A DNA stretch of 8,467 bases, taken from assembly GCA_026984385.1 (NCBI GenBank), contig JALSSH010000493.1:1-8467 (forward strand). Direction: 5' to 3'. The DNA comes from Ardenticatenia bacterium. GTDB lineage: Bacteria; Chloroflexota; Anaerolineae; Aggregatilineales; Aggregatilineaceae. The translations under genes were made by a program, and so were the position numbers. Below, piece after piece: positions 1 through 6,194 of the stretch; the stretch's first letter is position 1; the number at the start of each line of letters is the position of its first letter. The notes beneath the pieces were generated by a model. That model ran no database searches. It saw only the letters and a list, made by a program, of their open reading frames with translations, and was not told where the DNA came from.

Positions 1-1604
1 CCGTCCGGCTGGTGCAGCGCGGCGTACCACACCAAGACGCTCAGCGCCGCGCCGAAGCCCAACAACGTGGCCGTGCTGAGCCGACGACGTAGCGCGCGCA
101 ACCAGGCGGCGCGGTCGTCGGGGTGTTGGACGGCCAGCCAGCCCAGCACCAACAGCCCCGCGTACACCGTCCAAGTGGAGGAAGCGGGGAACGCCACTTG
201 CAGCGAGGCCCAACGCAACATTGCCAGACGCCGCACCACCGCCAGCGTATAGCTCAACGGCAGCCAGACGCCCCACGCCGCGACTTCTCCCGCCGCGCCC
301 CAGAGCAACCCCACGCCAACAGCCAACGCGCCCAGCGTCATAATGTACGGCTGCACGGGCGCGATCAGCAGATTGGCGAGCAGCGAAACCGCCGAAAGCC
401 GCCCGAAGTGCAGCAAAATAAGCGGCGTGGTGGTAATCTGTGCGGCCAGCCCGACGGTCAGCGGCTCGGCGAGCCAAGCGGTCAGGCGGCGGGCGGTTTC
501 CCGCGCGAAGCCGCGTCGCAACAACGCCTCCAACGCGCCGCTGAGCGCGTCGCCGAAAAGCACCAACCCCGCCGTCGCCGCTACGCTGAGCTGGAAGCCC
601 ACGTCCCACAGCACCAACGGACTCCACACGCTCATCAGCCAAACGGCAAAGGCCAGCGTGGTCAGCCCGTAGGCGCGGCGGCCCAGTTGCCAAGCCAGCA
701 CAGCCAGCCCGCCCATGATCGCGGCGCGCACCACCGCAGCACCCGCTCCCACAAAAAGCGTATACAACGCCACGCCCGCCAAAGCCGCCCACCCAGCGCG
801 TCGCTTGCCCAGCGCAGGGGTCAGCAAGCCCATCAGCGCGCGGATGACCACGATCATATTGGCGCCGGAGATGGCGATAATATGCGTGGTGCCGGTGCGG
901 TTGAAGGCGTCGCGCACGTCGGCGGGAATGGCGCTTTCCACGCCCAACAAAATGCCGCTGAGCAAAGGCGCTTGGGGGCTGGGCAGGGCGCGCGCGATGA
1001 AGCGTTGTGCCCGTTCGCGCAAAGCGTAGAGCGCCGCCAGCCAGGGCGCGCCCTGGTCGTGCGCCAACACGTCTACGCGCGCGTTGGGCACAACGGCGTA
1101 AACGCCGCGCCGCGCCAGGTAGTCGCGGTAGGAAAAATCGTCGAAGGACGGGGGAAGCAACAATTGTCCGCGCACGCGCACGCGGTCGCCGTAGGCGTAG
1201 CGCTCATAACGCGGCGCATGGACGAGCACATCACCGGATGTAGGACGTTCGGCGTCGTCCGTGCGCACACTTTCCACGCGCACACGCAAACCCGTATAGC
1301 TCTCGCGCGGGTCGGGGGGCTGGCTCACCACGCCGATTAAGGTGGCATAACGTCCGTCGGCCAGGTGCGCGATATGCTCGGGGGGCAAAGGGCGCACGGC
1401 CCAAGCGGTGCGCGCCGCGCCCAGCGTCAACAGCGCTCCGCAGACCAACGTCAAGCGCCAAGCACGCCGTCGGCGCACGGCGTAAGCCAGCCCCAACGCT
1501 GCGCCCGCCAACGCCAACCCCACCCCCACAGGTGCGCGGGTGGGGCTTTGTGCGGCTAAGAAGATGCCGCTTACCCAGGCGGCGACCAGGTAGAGCAGCG
1601 TCAC
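1..1604 (-). CDS. comEC: ComEC/Rec2-family DNA-uptake channel protein, N-terminal 534 residues (cut by window edge)
   Basis: This is the inner-membrane channel that passes single-stranded DNA into the cytoplasm during transformation. The GTG start at 1604 is the only sensible one: an in-frame TGA lies at 1616-1614 and GAGG sits 7 bases upstream. Three hydrophobic segments fill residues 1-70 (MTLLYLVAAWVSGIFLAA first). A soluble DUF4131/OB-like part follows, about residues 80-190, with the DDFSYRDYLARRGVYA stretch typical of the family. The Competence membrane domain then shows THIIAISGANM (H241, N249), VVRAAIMGG (R293), WDVGFQLSVAAT (GFQLS at 336-340) and a later QITTTPLILLHFGRLS followed by LLANLLIAPV. 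The usual C-terminal metallo-beta-lactamase domain would lie outside the window, so completeness cannot be judged. The canonical second His of SGxH is Asn here. The gene begins 16 bases after cmk and is probably translated from the same mRNA. Family assignment is confident; a role in natural transformation is inferred. Confidence 0.93.
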   Translation of the reverse strand, partial: MTLLYLVAAWVSGIFLAAQSPTRAPVGVGLALAGAALGLAYAVRRRRAWRLTLVCGALLTLGAARTAWAVRPLPPEHIAHLADGRYATLIGVVSQPPDPRESYTGLRVRVESVRTDDAERPTSGDVLVHAPRYERYAYGDRVRVRGQLLLPPSFDDFSYRDYLARRGVYAVVPNARVDVLAHDQGAPWLAALYALRERAQRFIARALPSPQAPLLSGILLGVESAIPADVRDAFNRTGTTHIIAISGANMIVVIRALMGLLTPALGKRRAGWAALAGVALYTLFVGAGAAVVRAAIMGGLAVLAWQLGRRAYGLTTLAFAVWLMSVWSPLVLWDVGFQLSVAATAGLVLFGDALSGALEALLRRGFARETARRLTAWLAEPLTVGLAAQITTTPLILLHFGRLSAVSLLANLLIAPVQPYIMTLGALAVGVGLLWGAAGEVAAWGVWLPLSYTLAVVRRLAMLRWASLQVAFPASSTWTVYAGLLVLGWLAVQHPDDRAAWLRALRRRLSTATLLGFGAALSVLVWYAALHQPD

Positions 1605-1620
1605 GGGCGATCCTCAGCAA

Positions 1621-2316
1621 CTACGCGCGGGCATTGTCCGCGCAATCGTGCGATGTCACGATGCGGTAAGCCGCCTCAACGGCTTCCTCCAAGCTCATAT
1701 GGCTGGTGTCCAAGTAGACCGCGTCCGGCAGGCGGGTGAGCGGGGCCACGTCGCGGGAGCTATCCAGTTGGTCACGGGCGCGCAACCCTTCGCGGATCGC
1801 TTCCAAGTCAGCGGCTTTGCCCTCGGCCAAACGCTGACGATAGCGACGGCGGGCGCGCTCGTCGAGCGTCGCGTCAATGTAAATTTTCAAGTCGGCGTTC
1901 GGCAAAACCACGCTGCCGATGTCCCGTCCGGCCATGATCACGCGCCCGCGTTTGGCGAGTTGGCGCTGGGCGTCTAGGATCGCGGCGCGCACGTCGGCGT
2001 TGGCCGCCACGACCGAAACGTAAGCGTCCACCTCCGGCGTGTGGAGCTGCGCGGTGATGTCTTGCCCGTCCGCCAAGAAGGTATAGGGCGGGTCGGCGCT
2101 GGGGCGGGGGTGCATATCCAAGTGCGCTTGGCGGGCCAGGGCAGCTACGCGGGCGCTGTTGTGCGGGTCTATCTGGCGCTGCAAGGCCAACCAAGTGATG
2201 GCGCGGTAAAAAGCGCCGGTGTCCACGAAGAGATACCCCAGCCTGCGGGCCAGCGCCAGCGAGACGCTGCTCTTGCCTGAGCCGGCGGGGCCGTCTATGG
2301 CGATCACGTTAGGCAA
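1621..2316 (-). CDS. cmk: (d)CMP kinase (cytidylate kinase)
   Basis: The enzyme phosphorylates CMP and dCMP with ATP in the cytoplasm, feeding CDP/CTP and dCTP pools. The protein begins PNVIAIDGPAGSGKSSVS, which is the family's P-loop at the extreme N-terminus. DTGAFYRA follows (usually DTGAMYRA). Then come AGRDIGSVVLPNADLKIYIDA, the RARRRYRQR lid region, and SRDVAPLTRLPDAVYLDTS near the C-terminus with the conserved Arg-Asp. The length of 231 residues is normal for bacterial Cmk. There is no ATG. TTG codons occur at 2322 and 2316. The AAAGGGA at 2332-2326 is only 3 bases from the first and 9 from the second, so I chose 2316; the upstream choice adds two residues. The stop is TAG at 1623-1621, 16 bases before comEC. 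A 210-base spacer separates it from fabD, so it may have its own promoter. Confidence 0.95.
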   Translation of the reverse strand: MPNVIAIDGPAGSGKSSVSLALARRLGYLFVDTGAFYRAITWLALQRQIDPHNSARVAALARQAHLDMHPRPSADPPYTFLADGQDITAQLHTPEVDAYVSVVAANADVRAAILDAQRQLAKRGRVIMAGRDIGSVVLPNADLKIYIDATLDERARRRYRQRLAEGKAADLEAIREGLRARDQLDSSRDVAPLTRLPDAVYLDTSHMSLEEAVEAAYRIVTSHDCADNARA

Positions 2317-2325
2317 TGACAACGT

Positions 2326-2332
2326 TCCCTTT
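2326..2332 (-). promoter_or_regulatory. Ribosome binding site for cmk, favouring the second TTG
   Basis: AAAGGGA on the minus strand lies 9 bases before the TTG at 2316 and 3 bases before the TTG at 2322. Spacing therefore favours 2316 as the cmk start. This is a spacing argument only; both codons are in frame. Confidence 0.5.
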
Positions 2333-2372
2333 CCGTGCGTGATTGTGGAAAAGCGGTCAGTCGTTCGTGACT

Positions 2373-2383
2373 ATATTACAGCA
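2373..2383 (-). promoter_or_regulatory. Possible extended -10 promoter for cmk-comEC
   Basis: The minus strand reads TGC then TGTAATAT, giving TGnTGTAAT as an extended -10, or TAATAT as a plain -10. It is one of the few AT-rich spots in a GC-rich spacer. I see no convincing TTGACA-like -35 at the right distance. The start of transcription would fall about 40-50 bases before the cmk start codon. It would let cmk-comEC be transcribed separately from fabD. The call is tentative. Confidence 0.35.
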
Positions 2384-2404
2384 CAGCGGGAGCATGGGGT
2401 AGTG

Positions 2405-2419
2405 CCAGGGCGCTCCTGG
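2405..2419. other. Small hairpin in the fabD-cmk spacer
   Basis: CCAGG and CCTGG form a 5-bp stem around the 5-base loop GCGCT. No T-run follows on either strand, so a classical intrinsic terminator is not supported. It lies just upstream of the possible cmk -10. Confidence 0.3.
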
Positions 2420-2466
2420 GATAGGTCCTTCGGCTGCATCTGTACCCCCGCCCCCGTGTTTGCGCG

Positions 2467-2486
2467 TTTGGTCTTGCAGAGCCAAA
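2467..2486 (-). terminator. Hairpin downstream of fabD, possible weak or U-less terminator
   Basis: TTTGG-TCT pairs with AGA-CCAAA around a 3-base loop (TGC on the plus strand, GCA on the minus), with one bulged base at 2481, making an 8-bp stem. It begins 46 bases after the fabD stop codon. No U-tract follows on the minus strand (CGCGCAAACACGG), so it may be an mRNA-end stabiliser or processing site instead. The remainder of the 2323-2532 spacer shows no gene or known RNA that I can recognise. Confidence 0.35.
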
Positions 2487-2532
2487 GGGTGGGGCACACA
2501 ATGCAACCGAGCGCCGCAACGCCAGGTCAAGC

Positions 2533-3486
2533 TCAGCGTGCTTTTTGCAAAAATGCTTGCAAAGCCCCCGCGTTGTTAAGCGCCAAGCGCTGCGTTTTAC
2601 GTTCGATGCGTTTGACCAAGCCGCTGAGCACGTCTTTGGGGCCGAGTTCGACAAAAGTTTCTACGCCTTGCCCCAACATATAGCGCACAGACTCCGTCCA
2701 GCGCACCGTTGAGGTCAATTGAGCGCCCAGCTCGGCGCGGATGGCGTCCGGATCGGTCAAGGGGGCGGCGTTCACGTTGCCGATGACCGCTATATGCGGT
2801 GCGCTGAAAGGCGTTTGAGCCAACACGCGCTGAAAGTTCGACGCGATCGCTTCCATCAGCGGAGAATGAGAAGCAACGCTCACGGCGAGTTGTACCACAC
2901 GGCGCGCCCCACGCTCGCGCGCCAGCGGCAAAGCCGCTTCGAGCGCCGCTTTTTCGCCCGAGATCACGATCTGCCCCGGGCAATTGTCGTTTGCCAGGAC
3001 AAGCACCCCGCCGCTTTGCTCGGAGGCCGTCGCGCAAATTTCGCGCACGGTTTCCGCCTCCAGCCCCAAGATGGCAGCCATAGCGCCCGGGCGACGTTGC
3101 GCGGCTTCGTTCATCAAACGCCCGCGTTCCCGTACCAAGCGCACGCCGTGCTCAAAGCCCAGCGCCCCCGCCGCCGTCAACGCGGTGAACTCGCCCAAAC
3201 TGTGCCCGGCCACAAACGCGGGGCGCAGCGCCTCGCCGAGTTCGGCTTGCAACACACGCCACAGCGCCACGCCCATCACGTAGAGCGCGGGCTGGGTATT
3301 GAGCGTATTTTGGAGCGTTTCGGCTGGCCCCGCAAAACAGAGTTCGCTCAGCGCAAAGCCGAGCAAGTCGTCGGCTTGGGCGAACGTTTCGCGCGCAAGG
3401 GGAAACATTTGCACCAGGTCCGCGCCCATGCCCACTTGTTGCGACCCCTGGCCCGGGAATATCAATGCGGTTTTGTCCCAATTCAT
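2533..3486 (-). CDS. fabD: Malonyl-CoA:ACP transacylase (FabD)
   Basis: FabD transfers the malonyl group from CoA to acyl carrier protein, supplying extender units to type II fatty-acid synthesis in the cytoplasm. The protein begins MNWDKTALIFPGQGSQQVGM, with GQGSQ at residues 12-16 forming the oxyanion region. The nucleophile elbow GHSLGE puts the catalytic Ser at 96. R121 (in VRERGRLM) matches the malonate-binding Arg, PGQIVISG carries the conserved Gln172, and SHSPLM gives the catalytic His207. The C-terminal ELGPKDVLSGL is also conserved. The length of 317 residues is typical. The frame stays open upstream to 3654, but homology to FabD begins at the ATG at 3486. No Shine-Dalgarno lies directly before this ATG; a strong one sits 44 bases upstream behind a hairpin (see the separate entry). 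It is not beside other fab genes in this window. cmk follows after 210 bases. Confidence 0.96.
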   Translation of the reverse strand: MNWDKTALIFPGQGSQQVGMGADLVQMFPLARETFAQADDLLGFALSELCFAGPAETLQNTLNTQPALYVMGVALWRVLQAELGEALRPAFVAGHSLGEFTALTAAGALGFEHGVRLVRERGRLMNEAAQRRPGAMAAILGLEAETVREICATASEQSGGVLVLANDNCPGQIVISGEKAALEAALPLARERGARRVVQLAVSVASHSPLMEAIASNFQRVLAQTPFSAPHIAVIGNVNAAPLTDPDAIRAELGAQLTSTVRWTESVRYMLGQGVETFVELGPKDVLSGLVKRIERKTQRLALNNAGALQAFLQKAR

Positions 3487-3540
3487 CGTGGTTTGCGCCG
3501 CTGTGCTCGCGGGAGCGAGTGCGGCGCTTTCCTCCTTCCT
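3487..3540 (-). promoter_or_regulatory. fabD leader: strong Shine-Dalgarno bridged to the ATG by a hairpin
   Basis: On the minus strand AGGAAGGAGG occupies 3540-3531, but no ATG, GTG or TTG in any frame follows at normal distance. Between it and the fabD ATG (3486) is a hairpin at 3527-3495. Its outer stem is GCGCCGC paired with GCGGCGC (7 bp, 3527-3521 with 3501-3495). An internal loop (A on one side, CACA on the other) follows, then the inner stem CTCGC with GCGAG (5 bp) and a TCCC tetraloop. With the hairpin folded, the unpaired spacing is AAA plus AAACCACG, 11 bases, close to normal. The pairing is seen directly in the sequence; use of the site by ribosomes is inference. Confidence 0.6.
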
Positions 3541-3562
3541 GCTACTTACACGACAACGATCA

Positions 3563-3589
3563 GGCGGGCACAAGTGTACCTGTGCCGCC
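3563..3589. promoter_or_regulatory. Imperfect inverted repeat in the fabD/clpC intergenic region (operator candidate)
   Basis: GGCGGGCACA at 3563-3572 is matched by TGTGCCGCC at 3581-3589, giving 9 pairs with one extra base in the left arm and an 8-base spacer AGTGTACC. On the minus strand the spacer reads GGTACACT, whose TACACT (3578-3573) is a weak -10-like sequence facing fabD. A repressor site over a fabD promoter is one reading and a leader-RNA hairpin is another. I do not match it to any named operator. Confidence 0.35.
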
Positions 3590-3667
3590 CTACCTTGCCC
3601 ACAAAAGGCCGCGCATGTTGCCGACAAACGCAAAGCGTGGACTCGATACGGCAAGACCGCACAGAGT

Positions 3668-3676
3668 TGGTATACT
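3668..3676 (+). promoter_or_regulatory. Extended -10 promoter of clpC
   Basis: TGGTATACT fits the extended -10 pattern TGnTATAAT with 5 of 6 in the hexamer. Transcription would begin near 3683, leaving a leader of about 36 bases before the clpC ATG. The -35 position shows no TTGACA match, as is usual for extended -10 promoters. No CIRCE repeat (TTAGCACTC with GAGTGCTAA) is present, so HrcA control is not indicated. Confidence 0.55.
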
Positions 3677-3718
3677 TAAAAGTGTGCTGACACAAGATCA
3701 AGGTAAAGGCTGGTGAGG

Positions 3719-6151
3719 ATGTCGCAATCACCTTTAGACATCAGCGAACAGGAGATACGCGAACGCTGCCGCTTGCTGTTAGAAGCCGCCGCCCGTGAAT
3801 CTATACGGCTGCGCCATAACTATATTGGCACAGAACACCTCTTCAACGCCATGACCCAGCTTTCGGGCAGCATAACCGCGCATCTTCTGCGTACCTCCGG
3901 TCTAGACCCACGCGAAGTGCGTAACACCATCCGCCGCGAGGCGGGCGTAGGAGATGATATTGTCGGCCAACGCCCCCCACTCACGCCGCGTTTACATCAT
4001 GTGCTGGCGATGGCCGTCTACATGGCCGACGAGATCGGCCAAACGCATATCAGCGAAGCCCAAGCGTTATTGGCGTTGTTGCAAGAAGGAGAAGGTGTCG
4101 CGGCACGGGTGCTCCAACAACTTGGAGTGAATATAGCGGATTGGGTCAAGCAGTTGGTGGACGAGATCGTCGCCGAAGATGAGGCGCTCAATGCCCAAAC
4201 TTCTTTGCGTTTGATGGGCGGGATTTTTGCCCACGAAGCACACGACGAAAGCCAGATGCAAGATATGAGCAACGTGGAACGTATGCCAACTCCGTTGCTG
4301 GACAAATACGGGCGCGACCTAACCGAACTCGCCCGCCAGGGCAAAGTCGGGCCGGCCATCGGGCGAGAGATGGAAGTCCGCATGATCGCGCGGACATTGC
4401 GCCGCAGCCAGAAAAATAACCCCCTGTTGCTGGGCGATTCCGGCGTGGGCAAAACGGCGGTGGTAGAGGGGTTGGCTTACAACATCGCGCACGACCTGGC
4501 ACCTGAATTTTTGCGCGGGCATCGCATCGTCAGCCTGGAAGTGGGGATGCTGGTAGCCGGTACGAGTTTGCGCGGCCAATTTGAGGAGCGACTGATCGGC
4601 ATTGTGGAAGAAATCAAAAACGCGCCGGACGTGATCTTGTTCATCGACGAAATTCACACCATCGTCGGCGCGGGCGACACGATCGACAGTAACCTAGACG
4701 CGGCCAATATCCTCAAACCCGCCTTGGCGCGCGGGGAGATCACCTGCATCGGCGCAACCACATTTGAGGAATACCGCAAGGCTATCGCCAAAGACCCCGC
4801 CCTAGATCGTCGCTTCCGCACCATTGATATCCGTGAACAAACCGTGCCCGAAGCGTTGGTGGTGGTAGAACACCTGTATCCGCGCTACGAAGCGCATCAC
4901 GGCGTGCGCATCTTGCCGGAAGCGCGCGAGGCCGCCGTCCGTCTTTCCGCACGCTACATCCACGACCGCCGCTTACCGGACAAAGCGCTGGACTTGCTCG
5001 ATGAAGCCTGCGCGCGTTTGGCGATTCAGACCAACCCGGACATCAACGCTAACGCTGACTCCTCGGCGTTGGTGGTGACGGCACAGACGGTCACCGAAGT
5101 GCTCAGCGAGTGGACGGGCATTCCCGCTCAGGAACTCACCGCCGACGAACGTAAGCGCTTTGCGCACATGGTGGAAGCGTTGCGGCAGCGTGTGGTGGGG
5201 CAAGACCACGCGCTGGAAGCCGTCGCGGACGCGGTGAAGACCAACCGCGCGGGCCTGGGCGACCCCAAGCGACCGATCGGCGTGTTCCTTTTCCTAGGCC
5301 CGAGCGGGGTAGGCAAAACCGAGTTGGCAAAAGCGCTGGCGGAATTTCTTTTTAGCGACGAGGACGCCTTGGTCCGTTTGGACATGTCCGAGTTTCACGA
5401 CGAGCATACCGTCGCGCGTTTGATCGGCGCGCCCCCGGGCTATAAAGGGATGGAACAAGGCGGCCAGCTCACCGAAGCGTTACGTCGCCGCCCCTATAGC
5501 GTGGTGTTGTTAGACGAAGTGGAAAAAGCCGCGCCGGAAGTTTTCGACTTGTTCCTGCAGGTTTTTGACGAGGGCCGACTCACCGACGCCCAAGGGCACA
5601 CCATAGACGCGCGCCATGCCTGTTGGATTATGACCAGCAACATCGGCACGGGCGATGTGGGTAAGGGGCTGGGTTTTGCCGCCGAGCCGGAGCGTTTGCC
5701 GGATTACGACTATCATTTGCGCAAACACTTTCGCCCGGAGTTCCTAAACCGTCTGGACGAAGTGGTGATCTTCCGCCCGCTGAGCCGAGAAACGCTGGAA
5801 GCCATCCTGGACTTGCAACTGCAAGAGGTCTTCGCACGGCTGCAAGCCCAACAATTGTCGTTACAACTCGAACCCAGCGCCCGCGAATTGCTCTTGCGTA
5901 AGGGCTACGATCCGGCCAACGGCGCGCGCCCGTTGCGTCGTGCCATCCAACACTTACTCACCCGTCCGCTCAGCGCCGCGTTGTTGGAAGAGCGCTTCGG
6001 CGCGGGCGACGTGGTACGAGTGGCGGCAGAAGGCGACGAACTGGTGCTCTATAGCGCCGGAAAAGCGCATAAGTCCGGCCCGTTGTCCGACGCTTCGATG
6101 GCTTCTTCTGAGGAAGAGACGCCTCCGGAGGCCATCAGTCGTACCGAGTAA
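3719..6151 (+). CDS. clpC: ClpA/ClpC-type AAA+ unfoldase of the Clp protease
   Basis: This hexameric ATPase unfolds proteins and feeds them to ClpP. I chose the ATG at 3719 because AAAGG lies 9 bases upstream; a GTG at 3713 would have only 3. The 810 residues contain a Clp N-domain with its two repeats (about 6-145, including NYIGTEHLFNAM and THISEAQALLALL). Ring D1 has Walker A GDSGVGKT (239-246), Walker B VILFIDE (305-311) and DRRFRTI near the Arg finger. Ring D2 has Walker A GPSGVGKT (527-534), pore loop GAPPGYKG (Y575), Walker B VVLLDE (595-600), the FRPEFLNRLDEVV Arg-finger region and sensor-2 GARPLRR. LGF at 651-653 matches the [ILV]G[FL] ClpP-docking loop. Two oddities stand out. The D1 pore motif normally KYRG is SLRG (283-286). 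Only about 63 residues separate DEA (428) from RVVGQ (491), too few for the ClpC M/UVR coiled coil. A polar acidic tail ends the protein. A kinase gene follows after 43 bases. Confidence 0.94.
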   Translation: MSQSPLDISEQEIRERCRLLLEAAARESIRLRHNYIGTEHLFNAMTQLSGSITAHLLRTSGLDPREVRNTIRREAGVGDDIVGQRPPLTPRLHHVLAMAVYMADEIGQTHISEAQALLALLQEGEGVAARVLQQLGVNIADWVKQLVDEIVAEDEALNAQTSLRLMGGIFAHEAHDESQMQDMSNVERMPTPLLDKYGRDLTELARQGKVGPAIGREMEVRMIARTLRRSQKNNPLLLGDSGVGKTAVVEGLAYNIAHDLAPEFLRGHRIVSLEVGMLVAGTSLRGQFEERLIGIVEEIKNAPDVILFIDEIHTIVGAGDTIDSNLDAANILKPALARGEITCIGATTFEEYRKAIAKDPALDRRFRTIDIREQTVPEALVVVEHLYPRYEAHHGVRILPEAREAAVRLSARYIHDRRLPDKALDLLDEACARLAIQTNPDINANADSSALVVTAQTVTEVLSEWTGIPAQELTADERKRFAHMVEALRQRVVGQDHALEAVADAVKTNRAGLGDPKRPIGVFLFLGPSGVGKTELAKALAEFLFSDEDALVRLDMSEFHDEHTVARLIGAPPGYKGMEQGGQLTEALRRRPYSVVLLDEVEKAAPEVFDLFLQVFDEGRLTDAQGHTIDARHACWIMTSNIGTGDVGKGLGFAAEPERLPDYDYHLRKHFRPEFLNRLDEVVIFRPLSRETLEAILDLQLQEVFARLQAQQLSLQLEPSARELLLRKGYDPANGARPLRRAIQHLLTRPLSAALLEERFGAGDVVRVAAEGDELVLYSAGKAHKSGPLSDASMASSEEETPPEAISRTE

Positions 6152-6194
6152 CCCCCGCCCTGTCAGAGCACGTGCAGAACCCATTTGAGCAGTT
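6152..6194 (+). other. Short clpC-kinase intergenic gap, no terminator seen
   Basis: This is 43 bases with no stem plus T-run and no clear promoter, so read-through from clpC into the kinase gene is likely. It contains an 8-base perfect palindrome, GCACGTGC (6168-6175), which may be chance. The Shine-Dalgarno before the kinase ATG is weak (GAGCAG at 6187-6192). Confidence 0.4.

Noticed and set aside
123..1340. Long plus-strand open frame of 405 codons
   Set aside because: It lies antisense to comEC. Its product is a low-complexity Arg/Gln/His/Ala-rich string, as expected from the reverse of GC-rich coding DNA, and it has no recognisable motif.
2400..2425. Resemblance of CCCAGGAGCGCCCTGGC (minus strand) to the B12 box of cobalamin riboswitches
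   Set aside because: The match is partial, the other conserved cobalamin-riboswitch blocks are missing, and neither cmk nor comEC is a B12-related gene. It is better explained as a small hairpin.
2371..2439. 22-codon minus-strand open frame starting at an ATG at 2439 in the fabD-cmk spacer
   Set aside because: It is very short, has only G-runs in place of a proper Shine-Dalgarno, and overlaps the possible cmk -10. Chance is the simplest explanation.
2420..2450. Possible SRP RNA-like segment (AGGTCC followed by GCTGC)
   Set aside because: The essential GGAAGGAAGCAGC-type apical loop is absent and the flanks do not form the long SRP stem.
3487..3654. Upstream extension of fabD by 56 codons
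   Set aside because: The added residues (ending ASTAAQTT before MNWD) have no FabD similarity and would read through the Shine-Dalgarno and hairpin. No start codon lies at a proper distance after the Shine-Dalgarno.
2719..3690. Plus-strand open frame of 323 codons opposite fabD
   Set aside because: fabD has all its catalytic motifs on the other strand. This product is Arg/His-rich without any family signature, so it is a shadow frame.
3541..3718. Heat-shock operators upstream of clpC
   Set aside because: I looked for the CIRCE repeat and for a CtsR-like direct repeat of GGTCAAA and found neither, so stress control through these is not supported.
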